A stretch of 16,168 bases of DNA from JAGAJR01 sp048463395 (GTDB taxonomy: Bacteria; Pseudomonadota; Alphaproteobacteria; RF32; CAG-239): positions 1-16,168 of the forward strand of contig DBFWPL010000003.1 in the NCBI GenBank assembly GCA_048463395.1. The letters are read 5' to 3'. A program made the position numbers and the translations under genes. The notes beneath the pieces were generated by a model, which ran no database searches, was not told the origin of the DNA, and saw only the letters and a program-made list of their open reading frames with translations. Positions 8,244 to 14,919 of this stretch are shown in pieces; the stretch's first letter is position 1, and each line of letters begins with the position of its first letter.

Positions 8244-8272
8244 TTGACAAGGCTGCAAAGATTGATTATTAA
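8244..8272 (+). promoter_or_regulatory. sigma-70-type promoter for tRNA-Met
   Basis: A perfect TTGACA (8244-8249), a 17-nt spacer and TATTAA (8267-8272) place transcription start near 8279, about 11 nt before the mature tRNA 5' end. Confidence 0.7.
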
Positions 8273-8289
8273 ATAGCAAGAATTTTGAT

Positions 8290-8365
8290 GGCGGGATAGC
8301 TCAGTCGGTAGAGCGGAGGAATCATAATCCTTGTGTCGTGGGTTCGAATCCCTCTCTCGCTACCA
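8290..8365 (+). tRNA. tRNA-Met (CAT), elongator type
   Basis: This is a 76-nt cloverleaf including encoded CCA. The acceptor stem GGCGGGA pairs with TCTCGCT with two G-U pairs. The anticodon stem GAGGA/TCCTT encloses loop ATCATAA with anticodon CAT. The T-arm contains GGTTCGAATCC. The 5' G can pair in the acceptor stem, unlike initiator tRNA-fMet with its unpaired first base. The body resembles elongator Met rather than the CAT-containing Ile2 tRNA, though identity with Ile2 cannot be fully excluded by eye. Its 3' half is partly duplicated downstream. Confidence 0.93.
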
Positions 8366-8369
8366 TAAT
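8347..8369 (+). repeat. 23-bp direct repeat, copy 1 (tRNA 3' end)
   Basis: The last 19 nt of the tRNA, including CCA, plus 4 nt of flank (TAAT) are repeated exactly at 8558-8580. The pattern resembles attL/attR left by an element that integrates in a tRNA 3' end. Confidence 0.85.
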
Positions 8370-8402
8370 AAAAAAGACATCTCCTTGTGAGGTGTCTTTT
8401 TT
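8370..8402 (+). terminator. intrinsic terminator of tRNA-Met
   Basis: The stem 8370-8383 with 8389-8402 (one G-U pair) has a 5-nt CTTGT loop, and its 3' arm ends in six T. It sits 4 nt after the CCA. Confidence 0.9.
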
Positions 8403-8557
8403 GTTATCCGTAAGAGGCGGATTTGAAGCCACGAAGAAGTGGGTTCGAAACGAAAATTTTAGGCAGACGGAAGGATGCCGACGGCAACGCCGAAAATTGA
8501 GGCCGGCGACGTGAACATTGTGAACGAGCCAATCCCTCTAAAAAGAACGAACTAAAA
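8403..8557. other. non-coding patch with split tRNA T-arm fragments and a GC-rich insert
   Basis: No gene is seen. An 11-nt piece at 8439-8449 equals the tRNA T-arm 5' part (8338-8348). About 81 nt later, AATCCCTCT (8531-8539) equals the continuation of the T-arm, and it occurs again at 8558-8566. The stretch between (about 8461-8530) is near 60% GC, clearly above its surroundings, with small dyads such as GCCGACGGC. It looks like a decayed or nested insertion at a tRNA 3' end, or a small dispersed repeat. Confidence 0.55.
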
Positions 8558-8580
8558 AATCCCTCTCTCGCTACCATAAT
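8558..8580 (+). repeat. 23-bp direct repeat, copy 2 (duplicated tRNA 3' end)
   Basis: An exact copy of 8347-8369, starting 211 bp downstream. No integrase or other phage gene lies between the copies, so if these are attachment sites the element is gone or only a short non-autonomous remnant. Confidence 0.85.
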
Positions 8581-8632
8581 CCCTTTCTCTTTCAGTATTT
8601 TTTTAATTCACAATCATCACAAATTATAACAT

Positions 8633-8661
8633 TTGACTCTTAAACACTTTTAACATAACCT
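8633..8661 (+). promoter_or_regulatory. possible promoter of the structured RNA / GT leader
   Basis: TTGACT (8633-8638), a 17-nt spacer and TAACCT (8656-8661). The -35 is good and the -10 is weak. It would start transcription near 8668, at the first hairpin of the RNA. Confidence 0.35.
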
Positions 8662-8667
8662 GAAAAA

Positions 8668-8870
8668 GCAACGGGTGATTACCGTTGTGAGGTTTAGAAC
8701 CCTCTATTGCAAGTTGTCTGTAAGACAGACGTAAAAACTACCTTTTGGTCTGATGACTGGAAGGTAGCTAATAAGGTGTACGTATATCTATACTTACGCC
8801 CAATACACTACACTATTCTTGCAAATAGGTTCTAACTTCCAGTCGCCTCTCATCAAGGCGATTTAATTTT
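8668..8870 (+). ncRNA. predicted structured RNA or 5' leader upstream of GT gene
   Basis: Five helices can be drawn: hairpin CAACGG/CCGTTG (8669-8674, 8682-8687); closing stem 8694-8701 with 8828-8835 (8 bp) continued by 8707-8713 with 8818-8824 (7 bp); hairpin 8716-8721/8725-8730; a 13-bp hairpin 8738-8750/8755-8767 with TGAT loop; and hairpin 8775-8784/8791-8800 with one mismatch. Three consecutive G-U pairs in the 13-bp hairpin and one more in 8775-8800 would be A-C mismatches on the other strand, which supports plus-strand transcription. It does not match any riboswitch or housekeeping RNA I recognise. It could be an independent sRNA or a cis-regulatory leader. Confidence 0.55.
8844..8870 (+). 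terminator. terminator-like hairpin at end of structured RNA
   Basis: CGCCT (8844-8848) pairs with AGGCG (8856-8860) around CTCATCA and is followed by ATTTAATTTT. The stem is short and the T run interrupted, so termination is probably partial, as expected of an attenuator. It lies 31 nt before the preferred start of the glycosyltransferase. Confidence 0.45.
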
Positions 8871-8901
8871 ATACGCTAAAATGAAAGGAAGTTATATTTT
8901 T

Positions 8902-10104
8902 ATGAAAACCGCAGTTGACAACATAATATTCTACTCCTCGGGAACCAATATCCGAGCCGGAGGACCACAGGGATATCTTGCCAATCTTCAGCTTGGCATC
9001 GGCAGACAAGATAACATAATCTTCATAACGCAAGATTCCCTGAATAACCAAAAATTTGATTTCAGAAACACCATTGCTTACCTCTTAACCTGCCTCATTC
9101 CTGTCAAAAAATACCGGCGTTCTCTACGCCAACACCTAACGGCTCTTTTGTTCGGATATAACAAATACCTGAAAGACGGCATTGATCCCAGATATTTTCC
9201 GTTCATCAGAGAACTGAATAAATATTCATTCAAGACAATTACCTGCCATGTAATTGAAGATGCAATATTTTTAAAAAGCTACCTCAAACATAATAACGGC
9301 GGAAAACTGCTGCAAATGTCGCATTGTCCGCAACCTCCGTCGGAAGAAGTTTACAACACGGCGAAAGAAAACAATGATCCCAATGCCGAAAACACATTAA
9401 AAGAATGGCAAAAACTTGAAAAAGAAGCTTTTTCAGATGCTGACATTTACATTTTTCCATCCAAAGAATCTGTTGATTGCTATACCTCTTCTTTACCATA
9501 CTTTCAAAGTTTCATTAATGAAAAAGACATCCGATACGTCCGCACCGGATGTCAGCCGTTGGAAAACCTGCGGACAAAATACAATATCGAAACCCCGTTT
9601 ATTATCAGCTACATCGGCAGACACAACCAAATCAAAGGTTATGACTTATTAAAAGAAATTGCCGAAAAAATATTGGCACAAAGAGAGGACGTTACCTTTC
9701 TTATCGGCGGAGCTGCCGGCTCCATCCCCCCGCTTCAACATCCGAGATGGATTGAAATCGGCAGATGTAACCCGGCAGAAGTTCTGAGTATTACGGACGC
9801 CTTCATCCTACCGAACAGACAAACATATTTTGACTTGATTTTGCTGGAAGTAATGTCAACCGGCACACCTGTTTTTGCCTCCCGTGGTGGCGGAAACACC
9901 ACGGTAGAACAAGATACGCATGCCATAACTCTTTATGATAACATTGACGATTGTGTGAACAAACTTAACGAGTTTCTGAAACAACCGGCAGAAGAAAAAT
10001 CATTATTAAGACAAAAAATAAAAGCAGCGTATCAACAAAACTACACATTGGAAGTCTTTGCTCAAAATTATATTAACATGATAAAACAGGTAGTAAATTC
10101 ATGA
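8902..10104 (+). CDS. GT-B-fold glycosyltransferase (GT4-like), probably surface glycan synthesis
   Basis: With the start at 8902 the protein is 400 aa. The N-terminal half contains GGPQGYLANL, typical of the acceptor-side domain of GT4-like enzymes. The C-terminal half is a glycosyl transferase group 1 domain: FIISYIGRHNQIKGYDLL, VTFLIGGAAG, then FDLILLEVMSTGTPVFASRGGG, corresponding to the donor-binding E-x7-E region with its first Glu replaced (FDL for the usual EGFG). The in-frame ATG at 8881 has no upstream ribosome binding site, whereas AAGGA (8885-8889) precedes the 8902 ATG, so I prefer 8902. The stop overlaps the glf start (ATGA), indicating translational coupling. The pairing suggests a galactofuranosyl transferase, but donor and acceptor are inferred only from context. 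Confidence 0.85.
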   Translation: MKTAVDNIIFYSSGTNIRAGGPQGYLANLQLGIGRQDNIIFITQDSLNNQKFDFRNTIAYLLTCLIPVKKYRRSLRQHLTALLFGYNKYLKDGIDPRYFPFIRELNKYSFKTITCHVIEDAIFLKSYLKHNNGGKLLQMSHCPQPPSEEVYNTAKENNDPNAENTLKEWQKLEKEAFSDADIYIFPSKESVDCYTSSLPYFQSFINEKDIRYVRTGCQPLENLRTKYNIETPFIISYIGRHNQIKGYDLLKEIAEKILAQREDVTFLIGGAAGSIPPLQHPRWIEIGRCNPAEVLSITDAFILPNRQTYFDLILLEVMSTGTPVFASRGGGNTTVEQDTHAITLYDNIDDCVNKLNEFLKQPAEEKSLLRQKIKAAYQQNYTLEVFAQNYINMIKQVVNS

Positions 10105-11201
10105 AAATCGAAAATTTAATCGTCGGTTGCGGAATCTCCGGAGCCGCAATGGCTCGCCTCTTGGCCGAAAAAGGAGAAAAAGTCGTTGTTATTGATTCCA
10201 AAGAACACATTGCCGGAAATATCTACGACTACTGTCAAGACGGAATATGCGTCCATAAATACGGAACCCACATTTTCCACACCAACAATAAGAAAGTTTG
10301 GGATTTTGTCAGTCGCTTTTGTCAATGGTATCCTTACCAACACAAAGTTTGCGGCTTAATTGACGGGCAAATTGTCCCTATTCCGTTCAACCTCAATACT
10401 TTGCACGCCGTATTCCCCGAAAGCATGGCAAACAAAATTGAACAAAAACTTCTCAACATCTACGGTTTAAACGTCAAAGTCCCTATTCTGGAACTATACA
10501 AACAACAAGATAAAGATTTAGAGTTTTTGGCAAAATACATTTATGAAAAAATCTTTTTGGAATACACATTAAAACAATGGGGACAAACACCGGATGAAAT
10601 AGATCCGACCGTTTCAGGACGTGTCCCGGTTTATATCAGTCGGGACGACCGCTATTTTCAGGATAAATATCAGGGAATTCCTATCGGAGGTTATACTAAA
10701 ATGATAGAAAATATGCTGAACCATCCCAACATCCGGATAAAACTGAATACACCGTTTACTGCGGATATGGAATATGAACGCTTATGGTGGACGGGAAGTA
10801 TTGATGAATTTTTTAATTTTCAATTCGGACAATTACCTTACCGGAGCGAACGCTTTGAATTTATCAAATTCCCATATCCAAAATTTCAGAATACGGCAGT
10901 TGTAAACTACCCTTGTAATTATGACTTTACTCGCATTGGCGAATATAAACATTTTTTAAATGACCAATCAGAAAATACAATCGTATCTTACGAATATCCT
11001 GAAGCTTTTGAAGAAGGAAAAAACGACCGTTATTATCCGATAGCCAATGAACAAAACGCCGGCTTATACAAAAAATATTTATCTCTGGCTCAATCACAAA
11101 AAGATAAAGTCTTTTTCTTCGGTCGATTGGGAGATTATAAATACTATGATATGGATAAGGCGGTCATGCGGTGTCTGGAGTTATTCCAAAACATAAAATA
11201 G
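10101..11201 (+). CDS. glf: UDP-galactopyranose mutase
   Basis: The 366-aa protein matches the Glf family along its full length. The N-terminal FAD-binding motif is LIVGCGISGAAMARLLAEKG (about 6-25), followed by VVVIDSKEHIAGNIY, HKYGTHIFHTN, LKQWGQTPDEI, YFQDKYQGIPIGGYTKMIE, FQFGQLPYRSERFEF, SYEYPEAFE and the C-terminal FFGRLGDYKYYDMDKAV, which carries the conserved Arg and Tyr/Asp of the active site. Glf uses reduced FAD to convert UDP-galactopyranose to UDP-galactofuranose in the cytoplasm, the donor for Galf in O-antigen, capsule or other glycans. The family motif usually reads KYGAHIFHT and here has Thr, a conservative change. The ATG overlaps the stop of the glycosyltransferase by 4 nt. 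Confidence 0.97.
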   Translation: MKIENLIVGCGISGAAMARLLAEKGEKVVVIDSKEHIAGNIYDYCQDGICVHKYGTHIFHTNNKKVWDFVSRFCQWYPYQHKVCGLIDGQIVPIPFNLNTLHAVFPESMANKIEQKLLNIYGLNVKVPILELYKQQDKDLEFLAKYIYEKIFLEYTLKQWGQTPDEIDPTVSGRVPVYISRDDRYFQDKYQGIPIGGYTKMIENMLNHPNIRIKLNTPFTADMEYERLWWTGSIDEFFNFQFGQLPYRSERFEFIKFPYPKFQNTAVVNYPCNYDFTRIGEYKHFLNDQSENTIVSYEYPEAFEEGKNDRYYPIANEQNAGLYKKYLSLAQSQKDKVFFFGRLGDYKYYDMDKAVMRCLELFQNIK

Positions 11202-11205
11202 AAAG

Positions 11206-11472
11206 CTATGACTTCCCGTCGTCAATAATCTCATATTCCGCATCAATAATTTCCGGACGTTTGGAGGACTTTTTCTTCTCGATGTCCGGAATATTTTTCT
11301 TCATAAAATAACGTCGATACAAATAAACCGCGGCATTTCCGACAAAACCGAACAAAATCAAGATTAAAACGACAGGCAGCAAAACCCATGCCACATAAAA
11401 AGCCATGATAAACAAAAACAAGGCAAACAGCAACACACCGCTCAAAATAAATATACCTTTGTTTTTATTCAT
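11206..11472 (-). CDS. small membrane protein with two TM helices (88 aa)
   Basis: Two hydrophobic stretches (about 8-25, IFILSGVLLFALFLFIMAF, and 28-50, WVLLPVVLILILFGFVGNAAVYL) are followed by a basic patch YRRYFMKKN and a charged tail KKKSSKRPEIIDAEYEIIDD. The C-terminal EIIDAEYEIIDD resembles the short acidic tail seen on some small inner-membrane proteins. I recognise no family. The ribosome binding site GGGAG lies 8 nt before the ATG at 11472. It is convergent with glf, with only 4 nt between the stop codons, and no terminator is seen in the gap. Confidence 0.7.
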   Translation of the reverse strand: MNKNKGIFILSGVLLFALFLFIMAFYVAWVLLPVVLILILFGFVGNAAVYLYRRYFMKKNIPDIEKKKSSKRPEIIDAEYEIIDDGKS

Positions 11473-11621
11473 AAAAAATTCTCCCGTTTATCTCTCTTAT
11501 ATCATACACATAGGTAGCTCCGACAAAATAATCAAGAGTTTTTCAAAAATTGTCATCGGCAGACTTGTTTTCGCTCCCTTAGATATTAAGTTATATTTCG
11601 ATAAACTAATGGAGTATATTG

Positions 11622-12482
11622 ATGAACTTAAGATTATGGACAATCTTTACTTTGATGTTTCTGTTTTCCGCTCCGGCTTTTTCGGAAGAAACCACTGACA
11701 ATACAAATGGTCTGCGGGCTAACTTTAAACGCGTGGCTCTGGAAATGTCCAGTACAGACGTAAGCAACGCCAAACAATACGAAAACTCTCCCAACACACA
11801 ACTCAGTTCCGACAGCCAAACTCTGATTAAAGGAGTATTTGATTTTGTTTTGGAATATGAACAACCGAAGTGGCAATGGAACAACAGTGTTTTTCTCGAA
11901 TATGGCAAAACGACATTAAAAGATGCCGACGGACAAAAATCTTCCAGTGAAAACGCAGATAAAATTCTCTTAACCAGTGATTACTCCCGCAAAATGTGGA
12001 GATACTGGGATGCGGATGTCGGACCGTTTGTCAGCCTCGGTTATCAAACCGAATTTACCGAAAACAGCGACGCTCCCCGCACCAAAACCTTTCGCGGCAA
12101 ATCTGGGATAAAACTGTTCAACGGTATCTACCTCAAAGAACTTTATCTGGCCGGTGTCGAAGAATTAGACCTGACCTATGATCGCAGCGATACCAAATCC
12201 GCCTGGGAAATCGGCGTAACGGCAGAATATCCTCTGCGAGACGGTGTTAAATTCCAATTGGAAAGCTACTTCCGCGATTATGTTATTTACAGCCGCTATA
12301 TCGGAACCGATTTTAAATACGAATTCAACCTGACTTCTCGTATGGACGTCAAACTCAATGACCATATTTCCCTTGCTCCGTATATTTCATATATCAGGGC
12401 TCAATCTCGAGAAGCAAGCGTTGCCGGAAGCAACTTTATGATAGGACTGTCTTTGGCTTATTCAGAACTTTTTAACCTCTAA
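11622..12482 (+). CDS. secreted protein, putative outer-membrane beta-barrel
   Basis: With the ATG at 11622 the protein is 286 aa; GGAG lies 7 nt upstream, while the in-frame TTG at 11619 is disfavoured. Residues 1-22 (LRLWTIFTLMFLFSAPAFS followed by EETT) form a Sec signal peptide with likely cleavage after AFS. The mature part has many alternating aromatic/charged strands (KWQWNNSVFLEYGKTTL, YWDADVGPFVSLGYQTEF, FQLESYFRDYVIYSRYIG, FMIGLSLAYSELFNL) typical of a transmembrane beta barrel, roughly 10-12 strands by eye. The exact family is unknown; it resembles DUF481/DUF3078-like barrels in outline only. Confidence 0.6.
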   Translation: MNLRLWTIFTLMFLFSAPAFSEETTDNTNGLRANFKRVALEMSSTDVSNAKQYENSPNTQLSSDSQTLIKGVFDFVLEYEQPKWQWNNSVFLEYGKTTLKDADGQKSSSENADKILLTSDYSRKMWRYWDADVGPFVSLGYQTEFTENSDAPRTKTFRGKSGIKLFNGIYLKELYLAGVEELDLTYDRSDTKSAWEIGVTAEYPLRDGVKFQLESYFRDYVIYSRYIGTDFKYEFNLTSRMDVKLNDHISLAPYISYIRAQSREASVAGSNFMIGLSLAYSELFNL

Positions 12483-12492
12483 AATAATTTAA

Positions 12493-12520
12493 TTGACTGC
12501 CGATAACATTGTGCTATTAC
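12493..12520 (+). promoter_or_regulatory. possible promoter for MarC/ArsC-like genes
   Basis: TTGACT (12493-12498), 16-nt spacer, TATTAC (12515-12520). It sits in the 69-bp gap before marC, with start near 12527. Confidence 0.4.
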
Positions 12521-12551
12521 AAAAACCGAATTTAATAATATTGAGGTAAAA

Positions 12552-13151
12552 ATGTTTTCTCTTTTTAACATGCAGCAATTTATCAGTGCTTTTATTGTTC
12601 TCTTTGCCGTTATCGACATTACCGGTTCAATTCCGATTATCCTGAGATTAAAGAAAAACGGCAAAAAAGTAAACGCGATGAAGGCGGCAATCTTGGCATT
12701 CCTGATGTTTATGATTTTCTTCTATGTTGGAGAAGCTTTCTTAAAATTATTCCACTTGGACATTTCTTCCTTCGCAATTGCAGGTTCCCTGATTATCTTC
12801 ATCATGGCCATGGAAATGATTCTGGACATCGAAATTTTTAAAGACCAGCCCAATTCTCCCCAAGATGCCACATTCATTCCGATTGTGTTTCCGCTGATTG
12901 CCGGTGCAGGAGCTCTAACCACCCTCCTTTCCATTCGTTCCCAATATCAGGATATCAACATCATTTTGGCAATTCTTACCAACGTGATTATCATTTATTT
13001 CGTAATCAAACTGGCCAAAAACATTGAACAAAAGCTGGGACTGGGCGTTATCTATATGATGCAGAAATTTTTCGGCATTATTTTGCTTGCCATCTCGGTA
13101 AAATTGTTCATTACCAACATCACACTATTAATTTCACAAATCAAAGGATAA
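12552..13151 (+). CDS. MarC-family integral membrane protein
   Basis: The 199-aa protein is very hydrophobic with about six transmembrane helices, matching the usual MarC length (~200-220 aa). Signature stretches are FIVLFAVIDITGSIPIIL (in MarC commonly F.....NPIGNIPIFL), IAGSLIIFIMAMEMI and VFPLIAGAGALTTLL (family P(L)(I)AGPGA). Family function is not settled; early links to multidrug resistance were not upheld. GAGG precedes the ATG by 5 nt. It is followed 5 nt later by the ArsC-like gene, whose ribosome binding site lies within the last codons of this gene, so the two are likely co-transcribed. Confidence 0.9.
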   Translation: MFSLFNMQQFISAFIVLFAVIDITGSIPIILRLKKNGKKVNAMKAAILAFLMFMIFFYVGEAFLKLFHLDISSFAIAGSLIIFIMAMEMILDIEIFKDQPNSPQDATFIPIVFPLIAGAGALTTLLSIRSQYQDINIILAILTNVIIIYFVIKLAKNIEQKLGLGVIYMMQKFFGIILLAISVKLFITNITLLISQIKG

Positions 13152-13156
13152 AGATC

Positions 13157-13516
13157 ATGAATAAACTTTTGTTTTTGGAATACCCGAAATGTTCCACCTG
13201 CCAAAAAGCAAAAAAATGGCTGGAAGAAAACGGTATTGATTTTGAAGACCGTCACATCGTCGAACATAATCCGACACAACAGGAGTTAAAAAGCTGGATA
13301 ACCCGCAGCGAACTTCCGATAAAAAGTTTTTTCAACACCAGCGGAATGCTTTACAAATCCATGGAATTGAAAGAAAAACTCCCGCAAATGAGCGAAGAGG
13401 AGCAAATCAAACTCCTTTCCTCAAACGGAATGCTGGTCAAACGCCCGCTGATTATCAGTTCCAAAAACATTTTTGCAGGTTTCAAACCGGAACAATGGAA
13501 AGAGTTAAAATCTTAA
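13157..13516 (+). CDS. ArsC/Spx-family protein (thioredoxin-like fold)
   Basis: The 119-aa protein starts MNKLLFLEYPKCSTCQKAKKWLEENGI, with a CSTC redox motif at residues 12-15 after the first beta strand, then FNTSGMLYKS and GMLVKRPLI. The last is the conserved RP(L) of the ArsC/Spx family, and this layout is that of ArsC-related/YffB-like proteins. Members are arsenate reductases, RNA-polymerase-binding Spx regulators or uncharacterised redox proteins. Which one this is cannot be told, but the CxxC and lack of an ars operon argue against a dedicated arsenate function. AAAGGA is 8 nt before the ATG, inside the marC 3' end. Confidence 0.88.
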   Translation: MNKLLFLEYPKCSTCQKAKKWLEENGIDFEDRHIVEHNPTQQELKSWITRSELPIKSFFNTSGMLYKSMELKEKLPQMSEEEQIKLLSSNGMLVKRPLIISSKNIFAGFKPEQWKELKS

Positions 13517-13602
13517 GATGGAGAATTAACTTTTTCCTACTTGTAAATGAAAAATAATGAATTAAATCAATAAAAGTAACTCATTAACAAGGAGATGAAA
13601 AA

Positions 13603-13971
13603 ATGAACAAACTGCTTCTTACCGCTCTTGTTGCCGTTTCCTGCATTACTTTAAGCTCTGAAGGCTACGCTAAAAAGAACGGCGGCGGTTTTACCGGACC
13701 GTCCGTTGAAATCACAACCGTCGAACAGGCCAAAGGCATGAGCGACGACACTTTTGTCGTTCTGCAAGGAAACATCAAACAAAACATCGGTGATGAATTA
13801 TACATATTCACTGATGCTTCCGGTTCCATCAACATTGAAATCGACGATGACGACTGGAACGGCGTTTCCGTAGGACCGGATGACTTGGTTGAGATTCGCG
13901 GAGAAATCGACAAAGGCTGGACCTCTATTGAAATTGATGTCGATCAGGTTCGCAAAATCGACAATAAATAA
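13603..13971 (+). CDS. YgiW-type periplasmic OB-fold (BOF) stress protein
   Basis: Residues 1-23 form a signal peptide (LLLTALVAVSCITLSSEGYA, cleavage before KKNGGG). The mature part has GGGFTGPSVEITTVEQAK, VVLQGNIKQNIGDELYIFTD, INIEIDDDDWNG and LVEIRGEIDKGWTSIEIDVD, the order of strands found in the NirD/YgiW/YdeI family of bacterial OB-fold proteins. The length, 122 aa, is typical. Members are periplasmic and linked to stress or hydrogen peroxide tolerance, with biochemical activity unclear. AAGGAG lies 8 nt before the ATG and a strong terminator follows. It starts 86 nt after the ArsC-like gene with no obvious promoter of its own. Confidence 0.88.
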   Translation: MNKLLLTALVAVSCITLSSEGYAKKNGGGFTGPSVEITTVEQAKGMSDDTFVVLQGNIKQNIGDELYIFTDASGSINIEIDDDDWNGVSVGPDDLVEIRGEIDKGWTSIEIDVDQVRKIDNK

Positions 13972-13988
13972 GATATTATATTCAAGAC

Positions 13989-14020
13989 AGCCGTCCGAAA
14001 CCGGACGGCTTTTTTGTTTT
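13989..14020 (+). terminator. intrinsic terminator after YgiW-like gene
   Basis: A perfect 9-bp GC-rich stem (13989-13997 with 14002-14010) with AAAC loop, followed by TTTTTGTTTT. It overlaps the end of the convergent DUF3750 gene by one base. Confidence 0.93.
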
Positions 14021-14787
14021 CACCTGATCGGTTTGTCTTTAAAACCGATACGACCTATTAAAGGAAGCTTTATCGCCGGATTCAGGAAATCTATACCAAA
14101 ATCCAATCCTAAAATATTAATTTCCAAACCTTCAGCCTTTCCTACGGTTATTCCCAACAAACCAAACAAAGAAAATTGAAACCCCGTACCGCTTTCACTT
14201 GCCCCAAAGAATTTTCCGTCTTCAATCCAGTCTTTACCGATAGCGTTTGGCGGAAGTTCGACCGTCAATTCCGGAACATTACGGATAATATGAGCCACAA
14301 AACTGTTGCTGTTCGGCCCCGGCCACGGACTGTAATATCGGGAAAACGGATACGAAAATGCGGCTTCTCGGATTTTGGGAATAGCCCGTTCGGCCTCTTC
14401 GCCTCTAAGTTCCTGAATAACATAAGGCATAGCCCCATACCACTTCCTGTCCGGAACGTCCTTTTCCGCAAAAACGACATTTCCCCTCTGCCGGAGATAA
14501 AATCCCACTACCTGATAAACCGTATAGTCTTCGGCATCTTTTTCTTTAGTTGCCACCCAGGTATGAACGGAAAAATACCCTCTCCAGCTGAATGTTCTGG
14601 CGGCATAAACCTGTACTACGGCCTCTTTTACCATATCAGGGTTGGGAGCCAATCCGGAACTGCTCATATCTGCGGTTCGCCAATCCGGACGATTAAACAC
14701 CATCACGGCAAACCATATTGTAACCACGGTCATAACCGTGATTTGCCAAAACTTTTTCTTTCTGAATAATCCTTTGTCAAATTTCAT
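14020..14787 (-). CDS. DUF3750-family membrane-anchored protein
   Basis: With the ATG at 14787 the protein is 255 aa. A basic N-terminus (MKFDKGLFRKKKF) leads to one transmembrane segment (QITVMTVVTIWFAVMVF, about 14-30), then a periplasmic or external domain with the DUF3750 hallmarks VVQVYAARTFSWRGYFSVHTWVA, YTVYQVVGFYLR, WYGAMP, YSPWPGPNSNSFVAHIIR and VELPPNAIGKDW. The His/Trp/Asn pattern in WPGPNSNSF is the strongest family signature; function is unknown. The frame extends upstream to an ATG at 14820, which lacks a ribosome binding site; 14787 has only a weak GGGAT about 7 nt upstream, so the start is uncertain. Confidence 0.85.
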   Translation of the reverse strand: MKFDKGLFRKKKFWQITVMTVVTIWFAVMVFNRPDWRTADMSSSGLAPNPDMVKEAVVQVYAARTFSWRGYFSVHTWVATKEKDAEDYTVYQVVGFYLRQRGNVVFAEKDVPDRKWYGAMPYVIQELRGEEAERAIPKIREAAFSYPFSRYYSPWPGPNSNSFVAHIIRNVPELTVELPPNAIGKDWIEDGKFFGASESGTGFQFSLFGLLGITVGKAEGLEINILGLDFGIDFLNPAIKLPLIGRIGFKDKPIR

Positions 14788-14919
14788 TTTTTCTATCCCA
14801 TCATCCTTATAAAATAGCATTTTTTATAAACAATCTCAAGAGAAAGGCAAATATCTGTTGACGATAAGCCTAAGTTATCATACACCCGAAATAAGGACTA
14901 ATTGACAAAGGAAAACAAA

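Noticed and set aside
8663..8687. Minus-strand terminator-like hairpin (CAACGG/CCGTTG then CTTTTT)
   Set aside because: The other helices of the region contain G-U pairs that only work on the plus strand, so a minus-strand RNA is unlikely, although a minor antisense terminator cannot be excluded.
8750..8767. CTGATGA followed by GAA in the ncRNA region, resembling a hammerhead ribozyme core
   Set aside because: Only three bases separate the two, leaving no stem II, and the bases are better explained by the 13-bp hairpin.
8403..8880. CRISPR array, tmRNA, RNase P RNA or SRP RNA in the gene-free stretch
   Set aside because: There are no regularly spaced repeats with spacers, and the conserved core sequences of those RNAs are absent.
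14176..14769. 197-codon open frame on the plus strand
   Set aside because: It is antisense to the DUF3750 gene and has no family features.
14821..14919. Manganese riboswitch (yybP-ykoY) before the TerC gene
   Set aside because: The gap is short and contains none of the conserved loop sequences or a terminator hairpin.
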